From NCBI RefSeq assembly GCF_963082495.1, contig NZ_CAUJAN010000001.1, positions 487,701-551,700 of the forward strand: a stretch of 64,000 bases of DNA, given 5' to 3'. Both the position numbers and the translations under genes were made by a program. The notes beneath the pieces are model-generated. The model was not told the DNA's origin, did no database searches, and saw only the letters and a program-made list of their open reading frames with translations. Shown here piece by piece: positions 35,940 to 46,451 of this stretch. Within the stretch, counting starts at the first letter, position 1, and every line of letters starts with the position of its first letter. The DNA is from Methanobrevibacter sp. V74. GTDB lineage: Archaea; Methanobacteriota; Methanobacteria; Methanobacteriales; Methanobacteriaceae.

Positions 35940-37940
35940 ACGGGTGATTCTTATAATGGTGGAGCTATATATCATAATGGTGCTGGTAGTTTTAGTGTTG
36001 TTAATTCTAGTTTTATAAATTCTTCAACTAAAGGTCAAAATTCTCATGGTGGAGATATATATCATAGTGGTGATGGTATTGGTAGTGTTGTTAATTCTAG
36101 TTTTGTGAATTCTTCAACTAAAGGTCAAAATTCTCATGGTGGAGATATATATCATAGTGGTACTGGTAGTTTTAGTGTTGTTAATTCTAGTTTTATGAAT
36201 TCTTCAACTAATGGTCAAAGTTCTCATGGTGGAGCTATATTTAATTATGGTGCTGGTAGTTTTAGTGTTGTTAATTCTAGTTTTATGAATTCTTCAACTA
36301 ATGGTCAAAGTTCTCGTGGTGGAGCTATATCTCATAGTGGTACTGGTAGTTTTAGTGTTGTTAATTCTAGTTTTATGAATTCTTCAACTAATAATATTAA
36401 TTCTCGTGGAAATCTGGAGCTATATTTCATAGTGGTGATGGTATTGGTAGTGTTGTTAATTCTAGTTTTGTGAATTCTTCAACTAAAGGTCAAAATTCTC
36501 ATGGTGGAGCTATATTTAATTATGGTGCTGGTAGTTTTAGTGTTGTTAATTCTAGTTTTATGAATTCTTCAACTAATGGTCAAAGTTCTACTGGTGGAAC
36601 TATATATCATAATGGTACTGGTAGTTTTAGTGTTGTTAATTCTAGTTTTATAAATTCTTCAACTAAAGGTCAAAATTCTCATGGTGGAGATATATATCAT
36701 AGTGGTGATGGTATTGGTAGTGTTGTTAATTCTAGTTTTGTGAATTCTTCAACTAAAGGTCAAAATTCTCATGGTGGAGATATATATCATAGTGGTACTG
36801 GTAGTTTTAGTGTTGTTAATTCTAGTTTTATGAATTCTTCAACTAATGGTCAAAGTTCTCATGGTGGAGCTATATTTAATTATGGTGCTGGTAGTTTTAG
36901 TGTTGTTAATTCTAGTTTTATGAATTCTTCAACTAATGGTCAAAGTTCTCGTGGTGGAGCTATATCTCATAGTGGTACTGGTAGTTTTAGTGTTGTTAAT
37001 TCTAGTTTTATGAATTCTTCAACTAATAATATTAATTCTCGTGGTGGAGCTATATTTCATAGTGGTGATGGTATTGGTAGTGTTGTTAATTCTAGTTTTG
37101 TGAATTCTTCAACTAATGGTCAAAGTTCTCATGGTGGAGCTATATTTAATTATGGTGCTGGTAGTTTTAGTGTTGTTAATTCTAGTTTTATGAATTCTTC
37201 AACTAATGGTCAAAGTTCTACTGGTGGAACTATATATCATAATGGTACTGGTAGTTTTAGTGTTGTTAATTCTAGTTTTATGAATTCTTCAACTAAAGGT
37301 CAAAATTCTACTGGTGGAACTATATATCATAGTGGTACTGGTAGTTTTAGTGTTGTTAATTCTAGTTTTATGAATTCTTCAACTAATAATATTAATTCTC
37401 GTGGTGGAGCTATATTTCATAGTGGTGATGGTATTGGTAGTGTTGTTAATTCTAGTTTTATGAATTCTTCAACTAATGGTCAAAGTTCTACTGGTGGAAC
37501 TATATATCATAGTGGTGCTGGTAGTTTTAGTGTTGTTAATTCTAGTTTTATGAATTCTTCAACTAATGGTCAAAGTTCTACTGGTGGAACTATATATCAT
37601 AATGGTGCTGGTAGTTTTAGTGTTGTTAATTCTAGTTTTATGAATTCTTCAACTAATGGTCAAAGTTCTCATGGTGGAGCTATATATCATAATGGTGCTG
37701 GTAGTTTTAGTGTTGTTAATTCTAGTTTTATGAATTCTTCAACTAATGGTCAAAGTTCTCATGGTGGAGCTATATTTAATTATGGTGCTGGTAGTTTTAG
37801 TGTTGTTAATTCTAGTTTTATGAATTGTTCTACTATGGGTGCTAGTTCTTCTGGGGGAGCTATATATGCTAATGGAGGTAATTTTAGTGTTGTTAATTCT
37901 AGTTTTGTGAATTCTTCAACTACTAATGTTAATTCTCGTG
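35940..37940 (+). repeat. Tandem beta-helix repeat array of the adhesin, about 90-93 bp units
   Basis: About twenty copies encode FSVVNSSFMNSSTNGQSSHG with GGA(I/T)YHNGAG or IFNYGAG. Many units are identical over tens of bases. A block around 36011 recurs in the same unit order at about 36646, an offset of 635 bp (630 plus the five extra bases at 36411), showing a higher-order duplication. Confidence 0.85.
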
Positions 37941-38410
37941 GTGGAGCCGTTTATATGGAATCTAATGCTAATTTAACTAACAATATTTTTATTGGAAGTT
38001 CTGCTATTGCTAATGGTGGAGTTATATACAATGCAGGTACTCTCTACTTAAAAAATAATACTATGGAAAATTCTACTGTAAGCAATCCAAATGGAGGTAG
38101 GGAAATTTACAATAATAATGTTGTTTATATTGCAAATTTAACTTACTTAGATAATACAACTATTAATGTAATCTATGGCCATAATATTGAACTATGGGCA
38201 AATATTACAGATGATATGGGCAACACAATCACAGGAAAAAATATAAATTTCATAATCGAGGGTAATAATTACAATGCAAATGCTATTGAAGGATTAGCAA
38301 AAATTAATTTCAATGCAATTCTTAACCCAGGAGTATATACTGTTCATGGAAATTATTCTGGTCATGGCAATAAGCCCATTATCCTTAAAAATGGCACTCT
38401 TATTATTAAT

Positions 38411-40204
38411 GCAATTGCTGATTTAACCATAACTAAAACTGTTAATGTTACTAATGCTAATTATGGTGAATACTTATCATATACAATAACTGTATTTAAT
38501 AACGGACCAAACAATGTTACTGGTGTTATTGTTAATGAAAAATTACCTGATGGACTTGTTTATGTTAGTGATAATGGTAATGGTAAATATGATCATATTA
38601 CTGGTCTTTGGACTATTGGTAATCTAACAGTCAATGATAATGTTGCTCTTGTTATTACAGTTCGTGTAAATAAGATAGGAAACATTATTAATGTTGTTAA
38701 TGTAACTGCTAATGAGTATGATAACAATACTGTGAATAATAAGGCTAATATTACTGTTCTTATTAATGCAATTGCTGATTTAACCATAACTAAAACTGTT
38801 AATGTTACTAATGCTAATTATGGTGAATACTTATCATATACAATAACTGTATTTAATAACGGACCAAACAATGTTACTGGTGTTATTGTTAATGAAAAAT
38901 TACCTGATGGACTTGTTTATGTTGTTAGTGATAATGGTAATGGTAAATATGATCATATTACTGGTCTTTGGACTATTGGTAATCTAACAGTCAATGATAA
39001 TGTTGCTCTTGTTATTACAGTTCGTGTAAATAAGATAGGAAACATTATTAATGTTGTTAATGTAACTGCTAATGAGTATGATAACAATACTGTGAATAAT
39101 AAGGCTAATATTACTGTTCTTATTAATGCAATTGCTGATTTAACCATAACTAAAACTGTTAATGTTACTAATGCTAATTATGGTGAATACTTATCATATA
39201 CAATAACTGTATTTAATAACGGACCAAACAATGTTACTGGTGTTATTGTTAATGAAAAATTACCTGATGGACTTGTTTATGTTAGTGATAATGGTAATGG
39301 TAAATATGATCATATTACTGGTCTTTGGACTATTGGTAATCTAACAGTCAATGATAATGTTGCTCTTGTTATTACAGTTCGTGTAAATAAGATAGGAAAC
39401 ATTATTAATGTTGTTAATGTAACTGCAATTAATGAGTATGATAACAATACTGTGAATAATAAGGCTAATATTACTGTTCTTATTAATGCAATTGCTGATT
39501 TAACCATAACTAAAACTGTTAATGTTACTAATGCTAATTATGGTGAATACTTATCATATACAATAACTGTATTTAATAACGGACCAAACAATGTTACTGG
39601 TGTTATTGTTAATGAAAAATTACCTGATGGACTTGTTTATGTTAGTGATAATGGTAATGGTAAATATGATCATATTACTGGTCTTTGGACTATTGGTAAT
39701 CTAACAGTCAATGATAATGTTGCTCTTGTTATTACAGTTCGTGTAAATAAGATAGGAAACATTATTAATGTTGTTAATGTAACTGCTAATGAGTATGATA
39801 ACAATACTGTGAATAATAAGGCTAATATTACTGTTCTTATTAATGCAATTGCTGATTTAACCATAACTAAAACTGTTAATGTTACTAATGCTAATTATGG
39901 TGAATACTTATCATATACAATAACTGTTAAATTTAATAACGGACCAAACAATGTTACTGGTGTTATTGTTAATGAAAAATTACCTGATGGACTTGTTTAT
40001 GTTAGTGATAATGGTAATGGTAAATATGATCATATTACTGGTCTTTGGACTATTGGTAATCTAACAGTCAATGATAATGTTGCTCTTGTTATTACAGTTC
40101 GTGTAAATAAGATAGGAAACATTATTAATGTTGTTAATGTAACTGCTAATGAGTATGATAACAATACTGTGAATAATAAGGCTAATATTACTGTTAAAGT
40201 AAAC
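38411..40204 (+). repeat. Five near-identical DUF11 repeats, 357-360 bp
   Basis: Units begin at 38411, 38768, 39128, 39488 and 39845. Each encodes ADLTITKTVNVTNANYGEYL and the rest of a DUF11-type Ig-like domain. Copies 2, 3 and 5 differ from copies 1 and 4 mainly by a single in-frame 3-base insertion each. A diverged sixth domain runs from 40205 to about 40560. Confidence 0.9.
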
Positions 40205-40723
40205 CAATTAGTTGATTTAGTAATCACAATAAGCTCTAATAAAAAAACAGTTTATATTGGAGATGTGGTTATTTGGGCAATCAAAGTCAAAAACAACGAC
40301 CCATGCGATGCTATAGATACATATGTATTGAGTAAATTACCATCAGGATTTAAATATATTAGCAGTTCAACAAACAAAGGATCTTATGATAAAAAAACTG
40401 GAAAATGGAACATTGGAAACCTATCAAAAGGAAAAAGCGTAACATTAAAAATAATTACAAAAGCAACAAGCACTGGTAATTATACCATGATTGCTTCTGT
40501 AAATAGTACTGTTAATGATACTAACTCTTCCAATAATCTGGATAATGCTACAGTTAAAGTAATTAAAAAAGAAAACAAAAATCCTGAACATAATAATACA
40601 AAACCAAATAAAAGTATAGTTAGTACTTCAAATCATTTAAAAAGTACTGGTAATCCTTTGTTAATGGTTTTACTTGCATTATTATTTATTTCAGGAAATA
40701 TCATAAGAAAATATAAAAAATAG

Positions 40724-40768
40724 CTAGAATTATTTTATAATTCTAGTTACTTTTTTTTTTTTTTTTTT
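40724..40768 (+). terminator. Strong hairpin and T-run after the giant adhesin
   Basis: CTAGAATTAT pairs perfectly with ATAATTCTAG around a TTT loop (40724-40746), directly after the stop TAG, followed by TTAC and a run of 18 T. Confidence 0.9.
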
Positions 40769-42498
40769 GAGGATGTGACACGAAGTCACAATTTTTTCTA
40801 ATTTTAATTGACTAATTTTCCTTTAATTTTATATACTATGAAGTACAATCTTTTATTATAGATATTAATATTTATGGTTGTTTTATTCATGGTTTTAAAA
40901 GATGATAATATAAATCAGACTATGTTGGTCCCTATGGACTTGCGAAATTTAATTTGATTCCTGAAGATCATCCTTGCTATTTTATTAAAAATGTGGTTGA
41001 TTTAATTGATTGTTCGAAAGCAAACCAGGAATTTCGTGGAAAGCCTGGTGAATTTGCTTATCCTCGAGAATTATTGCTCAGGCTCATTTTAATGAGCGTA
41101 TTTGATGGAGGATTGTCTTCAAGAGAAATAGAAAGAAAAACAAGAACTGACATTGCATATATGTATCTTGCAGCAATGGAAAAACCATCCTATCGGACAA
41201 TTGCGCGATTTAAAGTCGATTATGCTGATTTAATCGACGAAGCATTCAAAACAACCATCAAAATTGCAAAGGAAAATGATTTAATAAAAATCCATCATTT
41301 GAGCTTGGATGGAACTAAAATCAAAGCAAAAACATCAATTAATAAATTAACTGATGAAAACCAAATTAAAATCATGAAAGAACACCTTGAAAAAAGTATT
41401 GAACTTGATCAGCAAGAAGATGATGAACTCGGAGATGAATCTGGAAATTCAGTTCCAGAATCATTAACAGACAAAGAAAAATTCAAAGAAACAGTAAAAG
41501 AAATTCAAAAATCTTCTAAAAATAATAGAAACAAAGATAAATTGCGTTCTTCAAGTTTAAATCTTTTAAAACAAGCAGAAAAAAATCCAGAAAAAGTTTT
41601 AAAAAAACTCAATGAACTCGAAGAAAAAGTAAAAGAATCACCAAAAGATGTAATCAGCATTAACGACCCTGATGCTCGCTTGATGATGAATAAAAAAGGC
41701 AAATGGGAATGGGATTACAATGCACAAATCATTGTGGATGAATACAAAGGAATAATCCTATCTTCATACATTACACAAAATCCAACAGACCATTTCGAGC
41801 TTATTCCATCAATAGAACAATTAGAAAACAATTTAACTGGAATCTATGATGAATTGCCTTCCAATTTCCAATTCAGTGCTGATAATGGATATTCAACTGA
41901 TGAAAACACAACCTATCTTGAAGAAAAAGGCTTAGAAGGATACATATTCCCCAGAAAACTCTCAAGAAAAGAAAAAAATATAATCTGTGGGAAAAACCAT
42001 TCCAAAAAGACAATTTCTGCTACGATGCAGAAATTGAAACCTACATCTGTCCTTTGGGAGAAATTTTATATCGAAGACGAACATATGAATACAAAAACAA
42101 ACAAAGAATAACTTATTGGACTAATGAATGTAAAAACTGTGTTATGAAAGAAATCTGCTGCAAGAAAAAGAATTACAGAACAATTCAAGACTATGGCAAC
42201 CCTTCCAAGATTAGAATGCAACGGAAAATGGAAACAGAATGGGCACAAAAAATCTACAAAAAACGATCAAAAACAGCAGAACTACCATTTGCACACATAA
42301 AACAAAACATGAAACTCCATGAATTCACAACAACCGGAATAAAAAACACAAATACAGAATTCAAATTATATACAATCGGACACAACCTAAAAAGAATATA
42401 CAACGAAATAAACACTAAAAACAACTAAAAATAAGAAAAAATATAAAAAATCTAAGTATAAACACAAAATTCAATTAAAAATTTTGCGTCACATCCTC
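40769..42498 (+). mobile_element. IS1182-like insertion sequence, best preserved copy (copy 2)
   Basis: The ends are GAGGATGTGACACGAA and, inverted, GAGGATGTGACGCAAAA. It lies directly after the T-run of the adhesin terminator. It is a relative of copies 1 and 3, with more diverged ends, and contains a transposase with two frameshifts. Confidence 0.8.
40889..42428 (+). pseudogene. IS1182-family transposase with two frameshifts
   Basis: The protein starts MVLKDDNINQTMLVPMDLRN at 40889. A 5-bp near-duplication (AATTT at about 40945) shifts the frame. The main frame 40954-42111 holds the DUF772-like N-terminal domain (RELLLRLILMSVFDGGLSSR), HHLSLDGTKIKAKTS with the first catalytic Asp, and YNAQIIVDE plus FSADNGYST of the DDE domain. 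A second frameshift near 41990 moves the C-terminus to the frame of 42054-42428 (YWTNECKNCVMKEICCKKK, PFAHIKQNMKLHEF). As it stands it is inactive, though only two changes separate it from a full gene. Confidence 0.85.
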
Positions 42499-42513
42499 TT
42501 TTTTAAATGTTAA

Positions 42514-43092
42514 CAGGATGGGGACATGACTCTCATTAATTTTTAAAATTTTTTTCGCTTATTTTTTTCATTTAATTTTATATATTATGAAGTATAATCT
42601 TTTATTATAGATATTAATCTTTATGGTTGTTTTATTTATGTTTTTAAAATATGATACTGTTAATAAGACTATGTTGGTGTCTATGGACTTGAAAAATTTG
42701 ATTCCTGAAGGCCATCTGTGTTATTTTATTAAAAATGTGGTTGATCAAATTGATTGTTCCGAAGCTAACAAGAAGTTTTCGTGATAAGCCTGGTGAACCT
42801 GCTTATCCTCGTGAAATGTTGCTTAGGATTGGTTTTGATGAGTGTTTTTGATGGTGGATTGTCTTCTCGTGAAATTGAGAGAAGAACAAGAACTGATATT
42901 TTCTTATATGTACTTTAGCAGACATGCAAAAGCCAGTTTATAGGACAATTTTAAGATTCAAATTGGATTATGCCTGATTTAATTGATGAAGCTTTTAAAA
43001 CAACTTTTAAAGATTTGCAAAAGAAGGAAGATTTAATTAAAATCCACCATTTAATTTTTAGATGGAACTAAAGTAAAAGCAAAAACATCTTT
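42514..43092 (+). mobile_element. IS1182-like element, truncated copy 3
   Basis: It begins CAGGATGGGGACATGACTCT, nearly the same as copy 1 (1365), 16 bases after the end of copy 2. It is cut at about 43092 by the IS5-like element; no right end is found beyond 44403. Confidence 0.75.
42638..43092 (+). pseudogene. IS1182-family transposase, 5' fragment
   Basis: The start is MFLKYDTVNKTMLVSMDLKN; then IPEGHLCYFIKNVVDQIDC and fragments up to DGTKVKAKTSLKN. Several frameshifts are shared in position with copy 1, so copies 1 and 3 are closer to each other than to copy 2. The last part is lost at the IS5-like junction. Confidence 0.75.
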
Positions 43093-44403
43093 AAAAAACC
43101 TTTTAGAAACCATATCAAAATTTATGGTAACATCGAATTTATTTAGTTGTTTTGTCTAAATAAGCCATATAGATTCTTTATTTTTAATTTTAACATGTTT
43201 TTTATTCATTATTATTTTTCACTTGAACATGTACTTAGCAAAAAAATTTTCCAAAAATGCTTAGATTTTGATTTTAAGCGATTTTATTGCTTTAATTTTT
43301 TTACACTTGAAATATAATTTACTATTATCCAAATTATGCGATAAATAACTATATATAGTAAAATGGAGAATATATATTAATATGAAGACAAAAATAAAAT
43401 ATTCTCCATATTTATTATTTGAATTCAAGACAGTTAAACCTTTTGGATTTTGGACTTAAAATTAACAAATGAAACTCCAGAAGAAAAAACTATTTTCCAT
43501 TGCTAAACATGAAAAAATATGCTGTTAAAATTTTGTTGAATTAACCTATAACTATTTCCAGATGGATTTTTCCAAAGTATTTCCTGTGATTACAGGCAAT
43601 CTATTATGTACAATCAGCCCCGCAATTATTCACTATTTTAGCAATGAAAACCTATTTAAAGACAACCTATCGCGAAATAATTGAATGTTTGGAGCTTATA
43701 GATAAAATAAGAAAATGCCTAGGTCTTAATAAGCTACCACACTTCACAACTATTCAAAAAAATTCTTTGTAAAAGAATGTCAGACACCATAATTAAAAGA
43801 TTTAAATGACTTAATTAATTTTTATGCATCCATCAGAATGTAAAATTAGTTGCCATGGATGGAACAGGAACACACAAGCGACTATGCTGATAAAATTATT
43901 ATGCACATAATAATAGGCAAATCACGAAAAAGCTTACATTAAAAACCAATATTGCAATCAAATGTTGACACACGAATGATCCTAAAATTACGCAGCAAAT
44001 AAAAGTCCAAAACATGATACACAATTCGCATTACCTTCAATTAGACAATTAATACCATACAAACCCCCTATTACATACTAGCAGACAAAGCATATGATTT
44101 CCGAAAATAAGAAAAATGCATAAAATGAAGAAGTAGGATCATTCGACCAAATACCATTAAAAAAAAGGTGCGACAACAGGACATTATAGATTAAATAGTG
44201 CTACAATCTTCTGGCATGATGTCTATGCACGAAGAATGAATGTTGAAAGCGTGATTTCTGTAATAAAAAGAAGGATTTAATGGCATTAATTTTAGTAGAA
44301 ATACAAGACAATAGAATAAAGAAACAAAACTCAAAGATGTATTATATAACATTTACAGAGCCATACAAGTTTTTTAGAAGAGGGTTTCTACAAGGTTAAA
44401 AAA
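43093..44403 (+). mobile_element. Decayed IS5-like insertion sequence
   Basis: The left end, AACCTTTTAGAAACCATAT, resembles the inverted right end AACCTTGTAGAAACCCTCT. The interior has a long non-coding leader, then a frameshifted transposase. Related left-end sequences without a transposase occur at 12776 and 47666. Confidence 0.6.
43382..44398 (+). pseudogene. IS5-like transposase, degenerate
   Basis: The fragments include MDFSKVFPVITGNLL, HFTTIQK, DGTGTH (first catalytic Asp), DVDTRMIL, YILADKAYD (second Asp region) and KDVLYNIYRAIQVF at the end. This order is that of IS5/IS1182-group DDE transposases. Many stops and shifts make it inactive. Confidence 0.65.
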
Positions 44404-44672
44404 TAATTACCTTTTTTCTTTTTTTTATACAACCTCCGATTATTTTGATTTAAATTCTAAATTTAATTTTATATAACAGACGGGCAATGAAATTTATGAA
44501 TATTTCCCAATTTTTAACCTAGCATTATAATTGAGCAACGGCTTTCGTTGAATTTCTTTCAAAACTCAATTAAAAAATGGGGTACTGAAATTCAAAAATA
44601 ATTAATTTTGGCGGATTCATAAATGGGGTTATTTAGAAAGTTTTAAAAATCTATAAATTTATATACAATATT
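44404..44672. promoter_or_regulatory. Intergenic region with permease promoter
   Basis: No gene is visible. A TATA-like AATTTATATACAA lies just before the permease ATG (44655-44668), and no ribosome site is evident, so the transcript may start very close to the ATG. Confidence 0.35.
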
Positions 44673-45947
44673 ATGAATTTAAAATACAATATTGAAGACA
44701 AACTTCCAAAGATGGAAATGTTTCTTTATGGTATTCAGTGGCTTGCAGTTACAATGCCTATAATATTGATAATTGGAAATGTGGTAGGTAATATAATTCC
44801 AGGTACAAATACAGTATTTTATATTCAAAGCTTATTTTTAATGATCGGTCTTGCACTGTTACTACAAATAAGTTTTGGGCATAAACTTCCAACTATTTTA
44901 GGTCCTGCAACTGTATTATTGATAGCGGTTCTTGCAACAATGGATCAAGGAATGGGGTCAATAAATTTTTCATTTGTAATAGGTGGTGTCCTTTTATCTA
45001 TCCTAGCTTTTACTGGAGCAATTAAACATATTCAAAAGCTTTTTACATCTAGAGTCATAATTGTTATACTGCTTTTAATAGCTTTTACGTTAACTCCAAC
45101 TATTTTAAATCTGATTTTAGTTGATAATGGTGTGTCCTCATCATTAAATTATGTTTTTGTTCTAGCAAGTTTAGTTATAGTTTTAATTGTAAGCAGACAT
45201 TTAAAAGGTTTGTGGAACTCAACACTCCCATTATGGATAATGTTATTCGGAAGTGCAGTTTATTACTTGATTTTCAATCCAACAAATTTTGGAAATCTAA
45301 ATCTTTCGCTAATAGCTGTTCCAAATATACATCCTAACTTAGCGGTTCCAGATATTGGAATAATTTTAGCTTTTATTATCTGCTTTTTAGCTTTAACTAT
45401 AAATGATATTGGTTCAATACAAAGTATAGGTTCTATTGTTAATCTTTCTGAAATGGAGAAAAGAATAAAAAATGGGCTGGGAGTTACAGGTATAATGAAT
45501 GTTTTTTCAGGAATTATAGGAGTTATTGGTCCGGTGAATTATTCAATGACTCCTGGAGTAATAGCTGCAACCAGCTGCTCATCAAGATATCCTCTTTATA
45601 TAACTGGAACTGCACTGATCTTAATTGCTTTTTCACCATTTTTAGTGGCTGCAATAAGTTTAATACCTTCACCAATTATTTCAGTGGTCTTGATATATAT
45701 TATGACTGCACAAATTGGAGCGGCTATTCTTTTAGCTAAAGAAAATAATTCTTTCATTGACATGGACGATGGAATAATTGTTGGCTTGCCTATAATTTTA
45801 GCTACCATCATTACTTTCTTACCTGACACATTAACAAGTCAATTGCCATTGTTAGTACGTCCATTATTATGTAATGCATTTGTTATGGGCGTGATTTTTG
45901 TTTTGTTATTGGAACATTTTGTATTTAAAAATCAGAACAATAATTAA
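44673..45947 (+). CDS. NCS2-family nucleobase permease (uracil/xanthine type)
   Basis: This 424-residue membrane protein has about 12-14 hydrophobic segments. It matches the NCS2 (UraA/XanP) family: YGIQWLAVTMPIILIIG near the start, LPTILGPATVLLIA, the central LTINDIGSIQSIGSIVN and GPVNYSMTPGVIAATSCSSR. The typical family contains Glu and Asp in these blocks for substrate and proton; here NDIGS and SMTPG occupy those places, so the exact substrate cannot be stated. It is likely a proton- or sodium-coupled importer of uracil, xanthine or a related base. Confidence 0.85.
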   Translation: MNLKYNIEDKLPKMEMFLYGIQWLAVTMPIILIIGNVVGNIIPGTNTVFYIQSLFLMIGLALLLQISFGHKLPTILGPATVLLIAVLATMDQGMGSINFSFVIGGVLLSILAFTGAIKHIQKLFTSRVIIVILLLIAFTLTPTILNLILVDNGVSSSLNYVFVLASLVIVLIVSRHLKGLWNSTLPLWIMLFGSAVYYLIFNPTNFGNLNLSLIAVPNIHPNLAVPDIGIILAFIICFLALTINDIGSIQSIGSIVNLSEMEKRIKNGLGVTGIMNVFSGIIGVIGPVNYSMTPGVIAATSCSSRYPLYITGTALILIAFSPFLVAAISLIPSPIISVVLIYIMTAQIGAAILLAKENNSFIDMDDGIIVGLPIILATIITFLPDTLTSQLPLLVRPLLCNAFVMGVIFVLLLEHFVFKNQNNN

Positions 45948-46417
45948 TTGATTTAGCATCATTATCACTGATTTTGGAAGCTATAAAAACAATGAAATGG
46001 ATTTGGTAGTCATGGTTTTGGAAAAATTACTTTAATCCCACTTCAAAACTAATATTAAAATTCAATTTTTATATTTTCCGTCATTAATCCAAAAACAAAT
46101 CGTGTACAGGAGTTATTAAATATTAATGCTTCTTCATCTTCACTAGCTCCCATAAGTATGCTAGTTAGATTTTCATGCCCTAAATACTGTGGGCATCATT
46201 TATTCCCTTTTATATCGATATTCATGTTGTGCATCTCTTTATTTTACCATGATTTTTAATTTAGTCTATTCAATGAGGATACAATTAAACAATACCTGTA
46301 TCGGATTTGGACATCTTTTAGATTATGCAATTAGATAATCTGTGCTGATTGTTATTTTAAGAATCCAAATGAAGAATTTTATAGAATATAGCAAATATTT
46401 TTATATGATGAAATTAA
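45948..46417. other. Intergenic region between permease and methyltransferase
   Basis: About 470 bases. Apart from the minus-strand relic at 46055-46195 I see nothing that codes. A TATA-like TTTTTATATG at 46399-46408 precedes the operator at 46418. Confidence 0.35.
46055..46195 (-). pseudogene. C-terminal gene relic, unknown
   Basis: A 46-codon minus-strand stretch open between stops reads CPQYLGHENLTSILMGASED and ends FVFGLMTENIKIEF. The composition looks like a former coding end, but it has no start and no recognisable family. Confidence 0.3.
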
Positions 46418-46435
46418 ATTTAGGTATACCTAAAT
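46418..46435. promoter_or_regulatory. DtxR-like operator palindrome, site 2 (perfect)
   Basis: atttaggtatacctaaat is a perfect 18-bp palindrome, ending 16 bases before the ATG at 46452 and just downstream of a TATA-like TTTTTATATG. A repressor bound here would block the transcription start. It matches the site at 18470-18487 at all but one position. Confidence 0.65.
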
Positions 46436-46451
46436 ATCGATGGTGATTTTA

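Larger units (their letters stand above)
35526..40723 (+). pseudogene. Giant repeat adhesin, interrupted by a 5-bp insertion
   Basis: A TTG start at 35526 follows GAGGTG; the signal peptide is KINRKLIILALIILIFYIGI through TSISAA. A beta-helix region of about 30-residue repeats (FSVVNSSFMNSSTNGQSS, GGAIYHNGAG) follows, then five nearly identical DUF11 repeats of about 119 residues and a sixth, diverged one. It ends SNHLKSTGNPLLMVLLALLF with a basic tail. At 36409-36419 the expected CGTGGTGGAGC reads CGTGGAAATCTGGAGC, five extra bases that shift the frame; a second open frame runs from 36470 to 40723. If the insertion is a sequence error the full protein would be about 1,730 residues. A strong hairpin terminator follows. 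Confidence 0.8.

Noticed and set aside
35940-37940. CRISPR-like regular repeats
   Set aside because: The units are translated in one frame as adhesin beta-helix repeats and have no unique spacers between identical repeats.
38593-40227. Five minus-strand open frames of 64-65 codons at regular spacing
   Set aside because: They are shadows of the DUF11 array; their near-identity simply reflects the plus-strand repeats.
44600-44625. A third MITE end (ATTTTGGCGGATTC)
   Set aside because: Only about ten bases match the GGCGGACACCC end and no partner end was seen.
46055-46195. Possible tyrosine recombinase end (LGHENLTS)
   Set aside because: The short LGHE resemblance is not supported by the catalytic Arg or Tyr; too short to call.
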